Shown piece after piece: positions 44,336 to 52,329 of a stretch of 54,881 nucleotides of DNA. The stretch is taken from positions 1 to 54,881 of the forward strand of contig CAYWUI010000021.1 of assembly GCA_964461435.1 (NCBI GenBank). Reading direction: 5' to 3'. The position numbers and the translations under genes are program-made. Every line of letters starts with the position of its first letter. Within the stretch, counting starts at the first letter, position 1. The stretch comes from G020354785 sp964461435. Lineage in GTDB: Bacteria > Bacteroidota > Bacteroidia > Bacteroidales > UBA10428. Under the pieces are notes generated by a model. It searched no databases. It had not been told where the DNA came from and saw only the letters and a list, made by a program, of their open reading frames with translations.

Positions 44336-44782
44336 ATGAGCAAGTACAACCCCATACATCCTTATGGAAAAAGGCAGAAACAGTTCGATAAACGTTACCT
44401 TGAGATGGCAAAGATATGGGCCCTGAATTCCTATTGTAAAAGAAGACAAGTGGGCGCCCTGATTGTTAAAGAAAAAATGATAATTTCTGATGGTTATAAT
44501 GGCACTCCTTCTGGCTTTGAAAATTTATGCGAGGATAAAGATTACAAAACCAAACCTTATGTTTTACATGCCGAGGCTAATGCAATAACAAAAGTAGCTA
44601 AATCCAGTAATAGCAGTGAAGGTGCCACTCTTTATATAACTTCGGCACCATGCATGGAATGCGCAAAACTTATTATTCAGTCGGGAATAAAAAGAGTAGT
44701 TTTTTGTGATGATTATAGAACTGACGAGGGCATAAAACTGCTTAAAAGAGCTGGCATTGAGGTTGTAAACCTGGAGGTATAA
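44336..44782 (+). CDS. Deoxycytidylate deaminase (ComE operon protein 2 family)
   Basis: Deaminates dCMP to dUMP, the substrate for thymidylate synthesis. The 148-residue zinc enzyme has His78-Ala-Glu80 in VLHAEANAI and Cys106-M-E-Cys109 in APCMECAKLI, the ligand and catalytic set of the cytidine deaminase fold, plus RRQVGALIVKE and SDGYNGTPSGFEN, which are typical of dCMP deaminases of the ComEB group. It begins 30 bp after tRNA-Leu and is followed 12 bp later by the S41 protease gene, so the three are likely on one transcript. Confidence 0.93.
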   Translation: MSKYNPIHPYGKRQKQFDKRYLEMAKIWALNSYCKRRQVGALIVKEKMIISDGYNGTPSGFENLCEDKDYKTKPYVLHAEANAITKVAKSSNSSEGATLYITSAPCMECAKLIIQSGIKRVVFCDDYRTDEGIKLLKRAGIEVVNLEV

Positions 44783-44794
44783 ATTAAATCTGAG

Positions 44795-46420
44795 ATGGAA
44801 TATAAGAATACACGTACCGCAATATATTATCCTGTCATCCTGGCTTTTGCAATTGTTATCGGGATATTAGTTGGCAGATATTACAGGAGTAATTATTCTG
44901 AAAAACGTTTTTATATTTACCCGAGAGCCGACAAGCTTAATAATATATTAAACTATATTGAAAAAGAATATGTTGATAAGGTATCAAAAAAGGACTTAAT
45001 AGAAAAAACCATACCCAGGTTACTTGAGGAGCTTGATCCTCATTCGGTGTATATACCTGCAAAAGATTTACAGAAGGTTAATGAGCCGCTGGAGGGTAAT
45101 TTCAGTGGCATAGGTATACAATTTAATGTATTAAATGACACCCTGGTTGTTATAAGTACTGTAGCCAATGGGCCATCAGAAAAAGTAGGGATTCTTGCAG
45201 GAGACCGTATTGTAAAGGTTAATGATGAAGTAGTTGCCGGTGTGCAAATGCCAAGTGATTCTATTGTTAAAAGACTTAGAGGTCCGAAAGGGACAAAGGT
45301 TGTTGTTGAGGTGTTGCGCAGGGATGTTGATGAATTGCTGACTTTTGACATTATTCGTGATAACATACCGTTAAATAGTGTGGATGTCGGATATATGATT
45401 AAAAAGGACATAGGATATATTAAGATAAATAACTTTTCATCAAGAACTGATGAAGAGTTTATTGCTACATTTTATGAACTCAGGTCACAGGGATTGAAAA
45501 AGCTTATTCTGGATTTAAGAAACAATGGTGGAGGTTACATGGATGCTGCAGTAAATATTGCAGATCAGCTTCTGGGCGATAAGGAGTTAATAGTATATAC
45601 TGAGGGGAATGCAAGGGGAAGGGAGGATTATCGTTCCAAGCCGGGAGGTTTATGTGATGATATTGAGGTGGTCATTTTAATTGATGAGGGATCTGCATCA
45701 GCGAGCGAGATACTAGCAGGGGCCATTCAGGACAATGACAGGGGATTGATTATTGGAAGACGTTCTTTTGGCAAAGGATTGGTACAGGAACAAAAGCTGC
45801 TGTCTGACAGCTCTGCAATAAGACTGACTATTGCCAGATACTATACACCAACGGGAAGATGCATACAGAAACCTTATAATAACGGACTGACAGAATATAT
45901 AAATGATTTAAACAACAGATATATCAGGGGCGAGTTCACTGTTGAAGACAGCATTCATTTAAATGATTCACTCAAATACAGAACCCCGGGAGGCAAAATA
46001 GTCTTTGGAGGAGGAGGGATAATGCCCGATATATTTGTCCCCATAGATACAACAGGAGTAACAAATTACTTAATGGACGTCAGAAACAGGGGATTAATTT
46101 ATAGCTTCGCACTAAAATATGCGGATGACAATAGAACAACTCTGGAGCAACTTGTCAGTCCCGAAGAATTTGTGAAATTACTTGATAAAAGAAATGTGCT
46201 GGATGCTTTTATAAAATATGCTGCTAGCAAAGGAGTGCCGGCAGTGCATAGTGAGATAAGAACATCGGAGGAAATATTGAAAATCCAGCTATATGCCTAT
46301 ATTGCACGTAATATAATTGATAATAAAGGATTTTATCCGATAATAAAAAATATTGATAATACGTTACAGGAGGCGGTTAAAGTTTTAGAGAGTGGTGCAG
46401 GCCAGTATTCAAAAAAATAA
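44795..46420 (+). CDS. C-terminal processing protease, S41 family
   Basis: A 541-residue envelope protease with an N-terminal signal anchor (residues about 10-27, YYPVILAFAIVIGILVG). A PDZ domain spans about residues 90-170 (EGNFSGIGIQFNVLNDTLVV, AGDRIVKVNDEVV). The catalytic dyad is Ser302 in GSASASEIL and Lys327 in SFGKGLVQ, 25 residues apart. The domain's DLRNNGGGYMDAAVNIAD loop is canonical. A C-terminal helical region of about 140 residues follows. It is the CtpA-type, membrane-anchored counterpart of the lipoprotein S41 peptidase at 4.5-5.8 kb, but the two share only family features. Confidence 0.93.
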   Translation: MEYKNTRTAIYYPVILAFAIVIGILVGRYYRSNYSEKRFYIYPRADKLNNILNYIEKEYVDKVSKKDLIEKTIPRLLEELDPHSVYIPAKDLQKVNEPLEGNFSGIGIQFNVLNDTLVVISTVANGPSEKVGILAGDRIVKVNDEVVAGVQMPSDSIVKRLRGPKGTKVVVEVLRRDVDELLTFDIIRDNIPLNSVDVGYMIKKDIGYIKINNFSSRTDEEFIATFYELRSQGLKKLILDLRNNGGGYMDAAVNIADQLLGDKELIVYTEGNARGREDYRSKPGGLCDDIEVVILIDEGSASASEILAGAIQDNDRGLIIGRRSFGKGLVQEQKLLSDSSAIRLTIARYYTPTGRCIQKPYNNGLTEYINDLNNRYIRGEFTVEDSIHLNDSLKYRTPGGKIVFGGGGIMPDIFVPIDTTGVTNYLMDVRNRGLIYSFALKYADDNRTTLEQLVSPEEFVKLLDKRNVLDAFIKYAASKGVPAVHSEIRTSEEILKIQLYAYIARNIIDNKGFYPIIKNIDNTLQEAVKVLESGAGQYSKK

Positions 46421-46451
46421 AAATAGCTAACCTGCAGAAGATTAGCTATTT
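46421..46451. terminator. Bidirectional terminator between S41 protease and eno
   Basis: AAATAGCTAA (46421-46430) and TTAGCTATTT (46442-46451) form a perfect 10-bp stem with an 11-nt loop. On the minus strand it is followed by TTATTTTTTT, an excellent U-tract for eno; on the plus strand the tail is weaker. The first base follows the protease stop codon. Confidence 0.85.
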
Positions 46452-46474
46452 AATACTTAATTTATAAAAGACTG

Positions 46475-47767
46475 CTATTTCTTGTACCCGTAAACTGCTG
46501 TGTCTCCCAGCTCTTCTTCTATTCTCAGCAACTGGTTATATTTTGCCATTCTGTCAGAGCGGCTCAGGGAGCCGGTTTTAATCTGTCCTGAGTTTGTGGC
46601 TACAGAAATATCCGCAATTGTAAAGTCTTCGGTTTCACCTGAACGGTGAGATGTAACAGTAGTATAACCAGCCCTGTGGGCCATTTCTATAGTATTAAGG
46701 GTTTCGGTTAGTGTCCCTATTTGGTTGACTTTAATTAAGATAGAATTAGCGCAACCCATATCGATGCCCTTTTTCAGAAATTCAACATTGGTAACGAAGT
46801 TATCATCACCAATAAGCTGGCACTTGTCGCCAATTTTATCTGTTAAAATTTTCCAGCCTTCCCAGTCATTTTCTGACATTCCGTCTTCAACAGTATCGAT
46901 AGGATATTTGCTTATAAGTCCGGCAATGTAATCAACCTGTTCTTCCGATGTTCTTACAGCACCCTTTTCACCTTCGAATTTTTTATAATTGTATTTACCA
47001 TTTTCAAAAAATTCAGATGCCGCACAATCCAGGGCAATTGAAATATCACCGCCGTTTTCTTTTCTTCCTGCTTTGTAACCTGCAGCACTTATTGCTTTAA
47101 GTATAGATTCAAGTGCATCTTCAGTACCTGTCAGCGCCGGTGCAAAACCACCTTCATCACCAACCGCCGTACTTAAATTTCTTTCTTTTAATACTTTCTT
47201 TAAAGAATGAAATACTTCTGCACCCATTCTTAATCCTTCTTTGAAGCTTTGTGCACCTACAGGACGAATCATAAATTCCTGAAAAGCAATAGGTGCATCG
47301 GAGTGCGCCCCTCCATTGATAATATTCATCATAGGTATGGGCAAAGTAACAGCATTGGTACCCCCAATATACCTGTATAATGGCATGTCATGATACATGG
47401 CCGCAACTTTGGCAACGGCCAGAGAAACGCCAAGTATAGCATTTGCACCCAGCTTACTCTTGTTTTTTGTGCCATCGAGGGCAATCATTTTCTTATCAAT
47501 ACCGACCTGGTCCAGGGCATTCATCCCAATGATTTCTTTAGCAATAATTTTATTGACATTATCAACTGCCTTAAGGACGCCTTTGCCTGAATATCTTTTC
47601 TTATCACCGTCCCTTAACTCCACGGCTTCATTTTCACCTGTAGATGCCCCTGAAGGAACGGCTGCGCGCCCAATGAATCCGCTTGCCAGTGTAACCTCCA
47701 CTTCAATAGTTGGATTTCCTCGTGAATCTAATATTTCACGTGCATGTATGTTAGTAATTTGTCCCAT
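46475..47767 (-). CDS. eno: Enolase
   Basis: Interconverts 2-phosphoglycerate and phosphoenolpyruvate. The 430-residue enzyme shows the N-terminal MGQITNIHAREILDSRGNPTIEVEV, the flexible loop PSGASTGENEAVELRDGD, catalytic Glu in VGDEGGFAP, magnesium ligands in ALDCAASEF, VEDGMSENDWEGW and GDDNFVTN, catalytic Lys in ILIKVNQIGTLTE, and SHRSGETEDFTIAD. It lies downstream of rplQ across a hairpin terminator; its 5' region is an A-rich leader with a tandem repeat, and no consensus promoter is visible. Confidence 0.98.
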   Translation of the reverse strand: MGQITNIHAREILDSRGNPTIEVEVTLASGFIGRAAVPSGASTGENEAVELRDGDKKRYSGKGVLKAVDNVNKIIAKEIIGMNALDQVGIDKKMIALDGTKNKSKLGANAILGVSLAVAKVAAMYHDMPLYRYIGGTNAVTLPIPMMNIINGGAHSDAPIAFQEFMIRPVGAQSFKEGLRMGAEVFHSLKKVLKERNLSTAVGDEGGFAPALTGTEDALESILKAISAAGYKAGRKENGGDISIALDCAASEFFENGKYNYKKFEGEKGAVRTSEEQVDYIAGLISKYPIDTVEDGMSENDWEGWKILTDKIGDKCQLIGDDNFVTNVEFLKKGIDMGCANSILIKVNQIGTLTETLNTIEMAHRAGYTTVTSHRSGETEDFTIADISVATNSGQIKTGSLSRSDRMAKYNQLLRIEEELGDTAVYGYKK

Positions 47768-47778
47768 AGCTTGTATTA

Positions 47779-47812
47779 TTTTTTATGTTTGTTTTTTATG
47801 TTTGTTTTTTAT
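47779..47812 (-). repeat. 13-bp tandem repeat in the eno 5' region
   Basis: TTTTTTATGTTTG occurs twice head-to-tail (47779-47791, 47792-47804) with a partial third copy (TTTTTTAT) to 47812. Read on the minus strand this is an A-rich leader, CAAACATAAAAAA repeated, 12 bp before the eno start codon. A-rich sequence upstream of starts aids translation in Bacteroidota. Confidence 0.7.
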
Positions 47813-47817
47813 ATAAA

Positions 47818-47851
47818 AAAGGGATAAAGATTTCTCAAGCTTCATCCCTTT
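47818..47851 (-). terminator. Terminator of the ribosomal protein operon after rplQ
   Basis: AAAGGGATAAAG (47818-47829) and CTTCATCCCTTT (47840-47851), 12 bp with one wobble and a 10-nt loop; on the minus strand the stem runs into TTTTTTATATAAAA. It separates rplQ from eno. Confidence 0.8.
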
Positions 47852-47884
47852 ATATTTAAGACCGGTTCATATTATAAAGATTCA

Positions 47885-48670
47885 CTATTCCGTATTTTTA
47901 GAGTCTTTGGGTTCCTGTTTTTTATTTTCCTTATTTTCTTCCCGTGCTTCTGCCTCACCTTCTTTCTTTATTTCATCCCTGGCTTCCTGTGCTTCTGCTG
48001 CCTCAATGCTTTCAGGCGGGGATTCGGTTTTTTCTTCACTCTTTACTTCATCAGGTACTTCTTTCTTTATATCTTCAATTGGTTTTTCAGTTATTTCTTC
48101 TATATCTTCAGGCGACAATTTCTGTTCATCTTCAGACTTTTCAGCAGTAACTTCTTTTTCTACTGGGACTTCAGTTTCTTCAGGTGTTTCTTTTACGTCA
48201 CCTGCATGTTTATCGGCTACCTGTAATTCTTCTGCTGCCTTTTTCCTGGAACCTCTGCGTCTGCGTTTCACGGTTTTTGTTATAGCTTCTGATTTTGCTG
48301 CCAGCAGGTTTTCATTATAATCCACCAGTTCAATTACACACATATCTGAATTGTCACCCAGCCGGAATCCTGTCTTTAATATTCTCGTATATCCACCTGG
48401 ACGATCGGCAATCTTGGGCGATACTTCCCGGAAAAGTTCAGTAACAGCTTCTTTACTCTGAAGATGATTAAAAACTACCCTTCTTGAATGAGTTGAGTCA
48501 TTTTTTGACTTTGTGATTAATGGCTCTACAAACATTCTCAATGCCTTGGCTTTTGCTGTCGTAGTTTTAATTCTCTTATGCAAAATCAAAGATGCAGCCA
48601 TGTTAGCAAGCATAGCTTTTCTGTGACCTTTCTTTCTACTTAAGTGGTTAAAACTTTTTCTATGTCGCAT
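47885..48670 (-). CDS. rplQ: 50S ribosomal protein L17 with long acidic C-terminal tail
   Basis: Residues 1 to about 125 are a standard L17 (MRHRKSFNHLSRKKGHRKAM, LANMAASLILHKRIKTTTAKAK, RPGGYTRILKTGFRLGDNSDM), a large-subunit protein near the tunnel exit. A basic patch KRRRRGSRKK (134-143) is followed by about 115 residues of strongly acidic low-complexity sequence (EVPVEKEVTAEKSEDEQK and so on). The total of 261 residues is more than twice the E. coli length. The tail is continuous with the frame, ends at a normal stop and lacks any domain signature. Last gene of the alpha operon, 28 bp after rpoA. Confidence 0.94.
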   Translation of the reverse strand: MRHRKSFNHLSRKKGHRKAMLANMAASLILHKRIKTTTAKAKALRMFVEPLITKSKNDSTHSRRVVFNHLQSKEAVTELFREVSPKIADRPGGYTRILKTGFRLGDNSDMCVIELVDYNENLLAAKSEAITKTVKRRRRGSRKKAAEELQVADKHAGDVKETPEETEVPVEKEVTAEKSEDEQKLSPEDIEEITEKPIEDIKKEVPDEVKSEEKTESPPESIEAAEAQEARDEIKKEGEAEAREENKENKKQEPKDSKNTE

Positions 48671-48698
48671 CTTTACATTCTTAACAAATTAATTAATA

Positions 48699-49691
48699 TT
48701 ATTCTTTGTCCAGTTTATATTTAGTAGTATCCATCCCAAATGTGAGATTCATACTTTCAAGCAATTCATCTAATTCTGTGAGTGACTTCTTTCCAAAGTT
48801 TCTGAATTTCAATAAATCATTTTTGTTGAATTTAACTAAATCGCCAAGTGTATCAACTTCAGCTGCCTTTAAACAGTTCAATGCCCTTACAGAAAGATCA
48901 AGGTCAATAAGTTTGGTTTTCAGCAGTTGTCTCATATGAAGCACTTCTTCGTCGAATTCTTCCTGAGCAGATTTTTCATCAGATTCAAGAGTAATTTTTT
49001 CATCAGAAAACAACATAAAATGATAGATCAGAATTTTCGCGGCTTCTTTTAAAGCATCTTTGGGATGTATTGATCCATCAGTTTGTATTTCAAATATTAA
49101 CTTTTCATAATCTGTTTTTTGTTCTACCCTGTAATTTTCTATTGAATATTTAACATTACGTATTGGAGTGAATATTGAATCAACCGGAATTATTCCAAAT
49201 TCTGCATCCAGAGGTTTATTTTCTTCAGAGGGCACATAGCCTCTACCTTTATTTATAGTAATTTCCATTTGCAGTTCAACATCCGGCTCCATATGACATA
49301 TTACATGGTCCGGATTAAGTATTTCGAAGCTGTTAAGAAACCGGTTCAGATCGCCAGCTTTGAATGTTTCCTGCCCTGTAATTGTCACAATAATTTTTTC
49401 ATTATTTATGTCTTCAATAAGTTTCTTAAACCGAATTTGTTTTAAATTCAGGATTATTTCAGTCATATCCTCAATAACCCCTGTGACAGAAGAAAATTCA
49501 TGTTCTATTCCTTCCACCTTTATAGTAGTTATTGCATATCCCTCTAAAGATGAAAGCAGAATTCTTCTCAGGGCATTACCAATAGTAATGCCATATCCAG
49601 GTTCCAGCGGACGAAATTCGAATTTGCCGAATTTGTCGTCGGAATCAATCATTATTACCTTATCGGGTTTTTGAAATGCTAGTATTGCCAT
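48699..49691 (-). CDS. rpoA: RNA polymerase alpha subunit
   Basis: Assembly scaffold of RNA polymerase. The 330-residue protein has the N-terminal domain (KFEFRPLEPGYGITIGNALRRILLSSLEGYAITTIKVEG) that dimerises and binds beta and beta', and the C-terminal domain (residues about 255-320) with LSVRALNCLKAAEVDTLGDLVKFNKNDLLKFRNFGKKSLTEL in its helix-hairpin-helix. Standard gene order between rpsD and rplQ. Start MAILAFQKPDKV at 49691. Confidence 0.98.
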   Translation of the reverse strand: MAILAFQKPDKVIMIDSDDKFGKFEFRPLEPGYGITIGNALRRILLSSLEGYAITTIKVEGIEHEFSSVTGVIEDMTEIILNLKQIRFKKLIEDINNEKIIVTITGQETFKAGDLNRFLNSFEILNPDHVICHMEPDVELQMEITINKGRGYVPSEENKPLDAEFGIIPVDSIFTPIRNVKYSIENYRVEQKTDYEKLIFEIQTDGSIHPKDALKEAAKILIYHFMLFSDEKITLESDEKSAQEEFDEEVLHMRQLLKTKLIDLDLSVRALNCLKAAEVDTLGDLVKFNKNDLLKFRNFGKKSLTELDELLESMNLTFGMDTTKYKLDKE

Positions 49692-49712
49692 AAAAATGAA
49701 TTATTATATAGA

Positions 49713-50318
49713 TTATTTAGAATACAATTCAACTATCAATTGTTCTTTTATATTTTCCGGTATTTCCTCTCTTTCAGGCCTGTTGAGAAATTTGCCGGCC
49801 ATCATGGAAGTATCCCATTCGAGCCATGAATATGCGCTCCTGTGACCTGTAAGTGATTCTCTAATAGACTGCATCTCTTTTGATTTTTCACGCACTGCTA
49901 TTATATCACCCGATTTCAGGGTATAAGAAGGTATATTGACTATCTCACCATTAACAGTAATATGTCTGTGGGATATGAGCTGCCTGGCGCCGGTACGTGT
50001 AGGGGCAATACCCAGCCTGTACACTACATTATCGAGGCGGGATTCGAGCAACTGAAGTAGTACTTCACCTGTTATTCCCTTACTTCTTGAGGCCTTTTCA
50101 AAGAGATTTACGAACTGTCTTTCAAGAATGCCATAGGTATATTTTGCTTTCTGTTTCTCTTTCAACTGGGTTCCGTATTCCGACAGTTTTTTCCTTTTTC
50201 TGTTTATACCGTGCATGCCGGGCGGGTAGTTCTTTTTTTCGAAGCTCTTGTCTGCTCCAAATACTAAATCTCCGAATTTCCTTGCTATTTTGGTTTTTGG
50301 ACCTGTATATCTAGCCAT
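49713..50318 (-). CDS. rpsD: 30S ribosomal protein S4
   Basis: Primary 16S rRNA-binding protein that nucleates small-subunit assembly. I place the start at the ATG at 50318, giving MARYTGPKTKIARKFGDL and 201 residues; the open frame extends 21 codons further upstream but that stretch overlaps the intergenic region and is not conserved. The S4 RNA-binding domain is seen in ESRLDNVVYRLGIAPTRTGARQLISHRHITVNG. The N-terminal zinc Cys of some S4 proteins are absent (zinc-free type). Confidence 0.97.
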   Translation of the reverse strand: MARYTGPKTKIARKFGDLVFGADKSFEKKNYPPGMHGINRKRKKLSEYGTQLKEKQKAKYTYGILERQFVNLFEKASRSKGITGEVLLQLLESRLDNVVYRLGIAPTRTGARQLISHRHITVNGEIVNIPSYTLKSGDIIAVREKSKEMQSIRESLTGHRSAYSWLEWDTSMMAGKFLNRPEREEIPENIKEQLIVELYSK

Positions 50319-50350
50319 CTGGAATTTATTGTTAAATTTATAATTTATAA

Positions 50351-50740
50351 TTATACACGCCTTCTGTTTGGTGGTCTGCATCCATTGTGTGGCAGGGGTG
50401 TCACGTCAACAATTTCCACAACTTCAATACCTGAAGTATGAATCGTCCTAATTGCAGACTCTCTTCCTGCACCGGGGCCTTTTACAAATACTTTTACTTT
50501 TCTAAGTCCTAATTCGTATGCTGTCTTTGCGCAGTCGCCGGCAGCCGTTTGAGCTGCATAGGGAGTATTCTTCTTCGAACCTTTGAATCCCATTTTTCCT
50601 GCTGATGCCCATGAAATAACATGACCCTGGTTATTTGTCAATGATATGATTATATTATTAAATGAAGCATGAATATGAGCCTGTCCTACGGGTTCAATTT
50701 TTACTGCTTTTTTTCTTGATGTTCCTGTTTTCTTTGCCAT
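50351..50740 (-). CDS. rpsK: 30S ribosomal protein S11
   Basis: Small-subunit platform protein. The start at the ATG at 50740 (MAKKTGTSRKKAV, 129 residues) is preferred over one three codons upstream. The conserved core is HIHASFNNIIISLTNNQGHV, ASAGKMGFKGSKKNTPYAAQ, KVFVKGPGAGRESAIRT and the basic end PHNGCRPPNRRRV. Nine bases after rpsM and 32 before rpsD. Confidence 0.98.
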   Translation of the reverse strand: MAKKTGTSRKKAVKIEPVGQAHIHASFNNIIISLTNNQGHVISWASAGKMGFKGSKKNTPYAAQTAAGDCAKTAYELGLRKVKVFVKGPGAGRESAIRTIHTSGIEVVEIVDVTPLPHNGCRPPNRRRV

Positions 50741-50749
50741 AATAATCAA

Positions 50750-51127
50750 TTATTTGGTAGCTTTCTTTTTGTTTGCAACTGTTCTTCTCCTGCCTTTTCT
50801 TGTGCGGGCGTTATTTTTAGTGCTTTGTCCTCTTACAGGGAGGCCAATACGATGCCTGATTCCCCTGTAGCATCCTATATCCATCAATCGCTTGATATTC
50901 ATCTGGACAGCGGATCGGAGTTCACCCTCAACCTTATATTTCTCATTTACTACTTTTCTGATATTACTTATTTGTTCATCTGTCCAGTCTTTTACCTTAG
51001 TGTCTTTATCCACTCCTGCCTCCCGCAGGATTTTATTAGCCACACTTCGCCCTATTCCATAGATATAGGTTAATCCTATTTCTCCTCTTTTGTTTTTGGG
51101 TAAATCAACTCCAACAATTCTTGCCAT
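50750..51127 (-). CDS. rpsM: 30S ribosomal protein S13
   Basis: Head protein of the small subunit that contacts the large subunit and the P-site tRNA. The 125-residue sequence MARIVGVDLPKNKRGEIGLTYIYGIGRS through CYRGIRHRIGLPVRGQSTKNNARTRKG is canonical, with a basic C-terminal tail. It is the first of the rpsM-rpsK-rpsD-rpoA-rplQ set, preceded by rpmJ 37 bp upstream. Confidence 0.98.
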   Translation of the reverse strand: MARIVGVDLPKNKRGEIGLTYIYGIGRSVANKILREAGVDKDTKVKDWTDEQISNIRKVVNEKYKVEGELRSAVQMNIKRLMDIGCYRGIRHRIGLPVRGQSTKNNARTRKGRRRTVANKKKATK

Positions 51128-51164
51128 GGTATAAATTTTATGATTTTAAATTATTAATAAAGTA

Positions 51165-51281
51165 TTAACCCTGACGTTGCTTGTACTTGGGGTTTTTCTT
51201 ATTTATAACATATATGCGCCCTTTCCTTCTTACTATTTTACAGTCGGTACTTCGCTTTTTAACTGATGCTCTAACTTTCAT
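51165..51281 (-). CDS. rpmJ: 50S ribosomal protein L36, zinc-free type
   Basis: A 38-codon gene too short for usual ORF cut-offs: MKVRASVKKRSTDCKIVRR through NPKYKQRQG. The zinc ligands of the ribbon form are lost (the positions read Ser11, Cys14, Asn27 and Tyr33 in place of three Cys and a His), so this is the non-zinc paralogue. It fits exactly between infA and rpsM, its usual place. Confidence 0.95.
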   Translation of the reverse strand: MKVRASVKKRSTDCKIVRRKGRIYVINKKNPKYKQRQG

Positions 51282-51295
51282 TTTTTCACTTTTTA

Positions 51296-51514
51296 TTATT
51301 TATATCTGAAAGTAATTCTGCCTTTAGTCAGATCATAGGGTGACATTTCGATTTTCACCTTATCGCCGGGCAGTATTTTTATATAATGCATTCTCATCTT
51401 TCCTGAGATATGTGCAGTAATAATATGACCGTTTTCGAGTTCAACTCTGAACATAGCATTTGATAGCGCTTCTTTGATAATGCCATCTTGTTCAATTGAA
51501 GGTTGTTTAGTCAT
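51296..51514 (-). CDS. infA: Translation initiation factor IF-1
   Basis: Binds the ribosomal A site during initiation. The 72-residue OB-fold protein reads MTKQPSIEQDGIIKEALSNA, FRVELENGHIITAHISGKMR, KILPGDKVKIEMSPYDLTKGRITFRYK, all canonical. Located between map and rpmJ, 20 bp after map. Confidence 0.98.
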   Translation of the reverse strand: MTKQPSIEQDGIIKEALSNAMFRVELENGHIITAHISGKMRMHYIKILPGDKVKIEMSPYDLTKGRITFRYK

Positions 51515-51534
51515 TATACTTTATTTATTGATGG

Positions 51535-52311
51535 TTAATTAATATTTAATACCTTTTCAATATATTCAAAAGTTGACAATTTCTCGGCTTTATCTTTTCT
51601 AACTGCTACTGCCAGTTCGTAATGCGCGGAGGGCCTATTATCCGCGGTCCGTATCGTCCAGCCATCTTTTTCCTGGATAATTTCCTTTCTTCCCATGTTG
51701 ATCATTGGTTCAATACAGATGACTATTCCCGTTTTAAGTTTTATTCCTTTTCCTCTCCTGCCAAAATTAGGAACTTCGGGAGCCTCATGTAAATTTTTTC
51801 CCAGTCCATGACCAACCATTTCCCTGACAACTGAAAATCCTGCAAGTTCACAATAATTTTGAATTGCATATCCAATATCACCTATTCTTCGTCCTTCCAC
51901 AGCAACTTCAATGCCTTTGAAAAGGGCTTCTTTTGTAATTTTCATGAGCCTCTTAACATCGTTGCCCGTTTCACCCAGCGAAAATGTGTATGCAGAGTCG
52001 CCATAATATTCATTTAATAATACGCCACAGTCAACAGAAACAATATCGCTTTCTTTAAGTTCATAACCAGAAGGTATACCATGGACAACCTGGCTGTTGA
52101 CCGAGGTGCAAAGTGTTTTAGGATAATTCTTATATCCCAGGAAGCCAGGTATTCCTCCATTATCCCTGATAAATTCCTCTGCACGCTGATCCAGACTGAG
52201 TGTTGTAACTCCTGGTTTTATTAATTTGGCTACCTCAGCAAGTGTTCTGGCAACCAGCTGATTACTTTTTTTAAGCAATTCTATTTCCTCTTCGGTCTTA
52301 TATAATATCAT
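51535..52311 (-). CDS. map: Methionine aminopeptidase, type I
   Basis: Removes the initiator Met from nascent proteins. The 258-residue pita-bread-fold metalloenzyme has its metal ligands in VSVDCGV and GDSAYTF (two Asp), MVGHGLGKNLHEAP (His), CIEPMI and AHYELAVAV (two Glu). The ATG at 52311 (MILYKTEEEIELL) is chosen over the in-frame TTG one codon upstream. Downstream of secY by 18 bp in the spc operon. Confidence 0.97.
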   Translation of the reverse strand: MILYKTEEEIELLKKSNQLVARTLAEVAKLIKPGVTTLSLDQRAEEFIRDNGGIPGFLGYKNYPKTLCTSVNSQVVHGIPSGYELKESDIVSVDCGVLLNEYYGDSAYTFSLGETGNDVKRLMKITKEALFKGIEVAVEGRRIGDIGYAIQNYCELAGFSVVREMVGHGLGKNLHEAPEVPNFGRRGKGIKLKTGIVICIEPMINMGRKEIIQEKDGWTIRTADNRPSAHYELAVAVRKDKAEKLSTFEYIEKVLNIN

Positions 52312-52329
52312 CAAAGAACGTTAAGTTAT

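Noticed and set aside
47907..48320. Plus-strand Ser-rich frame opposite rplQ
   Set aside because: Antisense of the Glu/Lys-rich L17 tail; low complexity on both strands.
50319..50381. 21-codon N-terminal extension of rpsD
   Set aside because: S4 proteins start with MARYTGPK; the extension lies in the rpsK-rpsD gap and reads like untranslated sequence.
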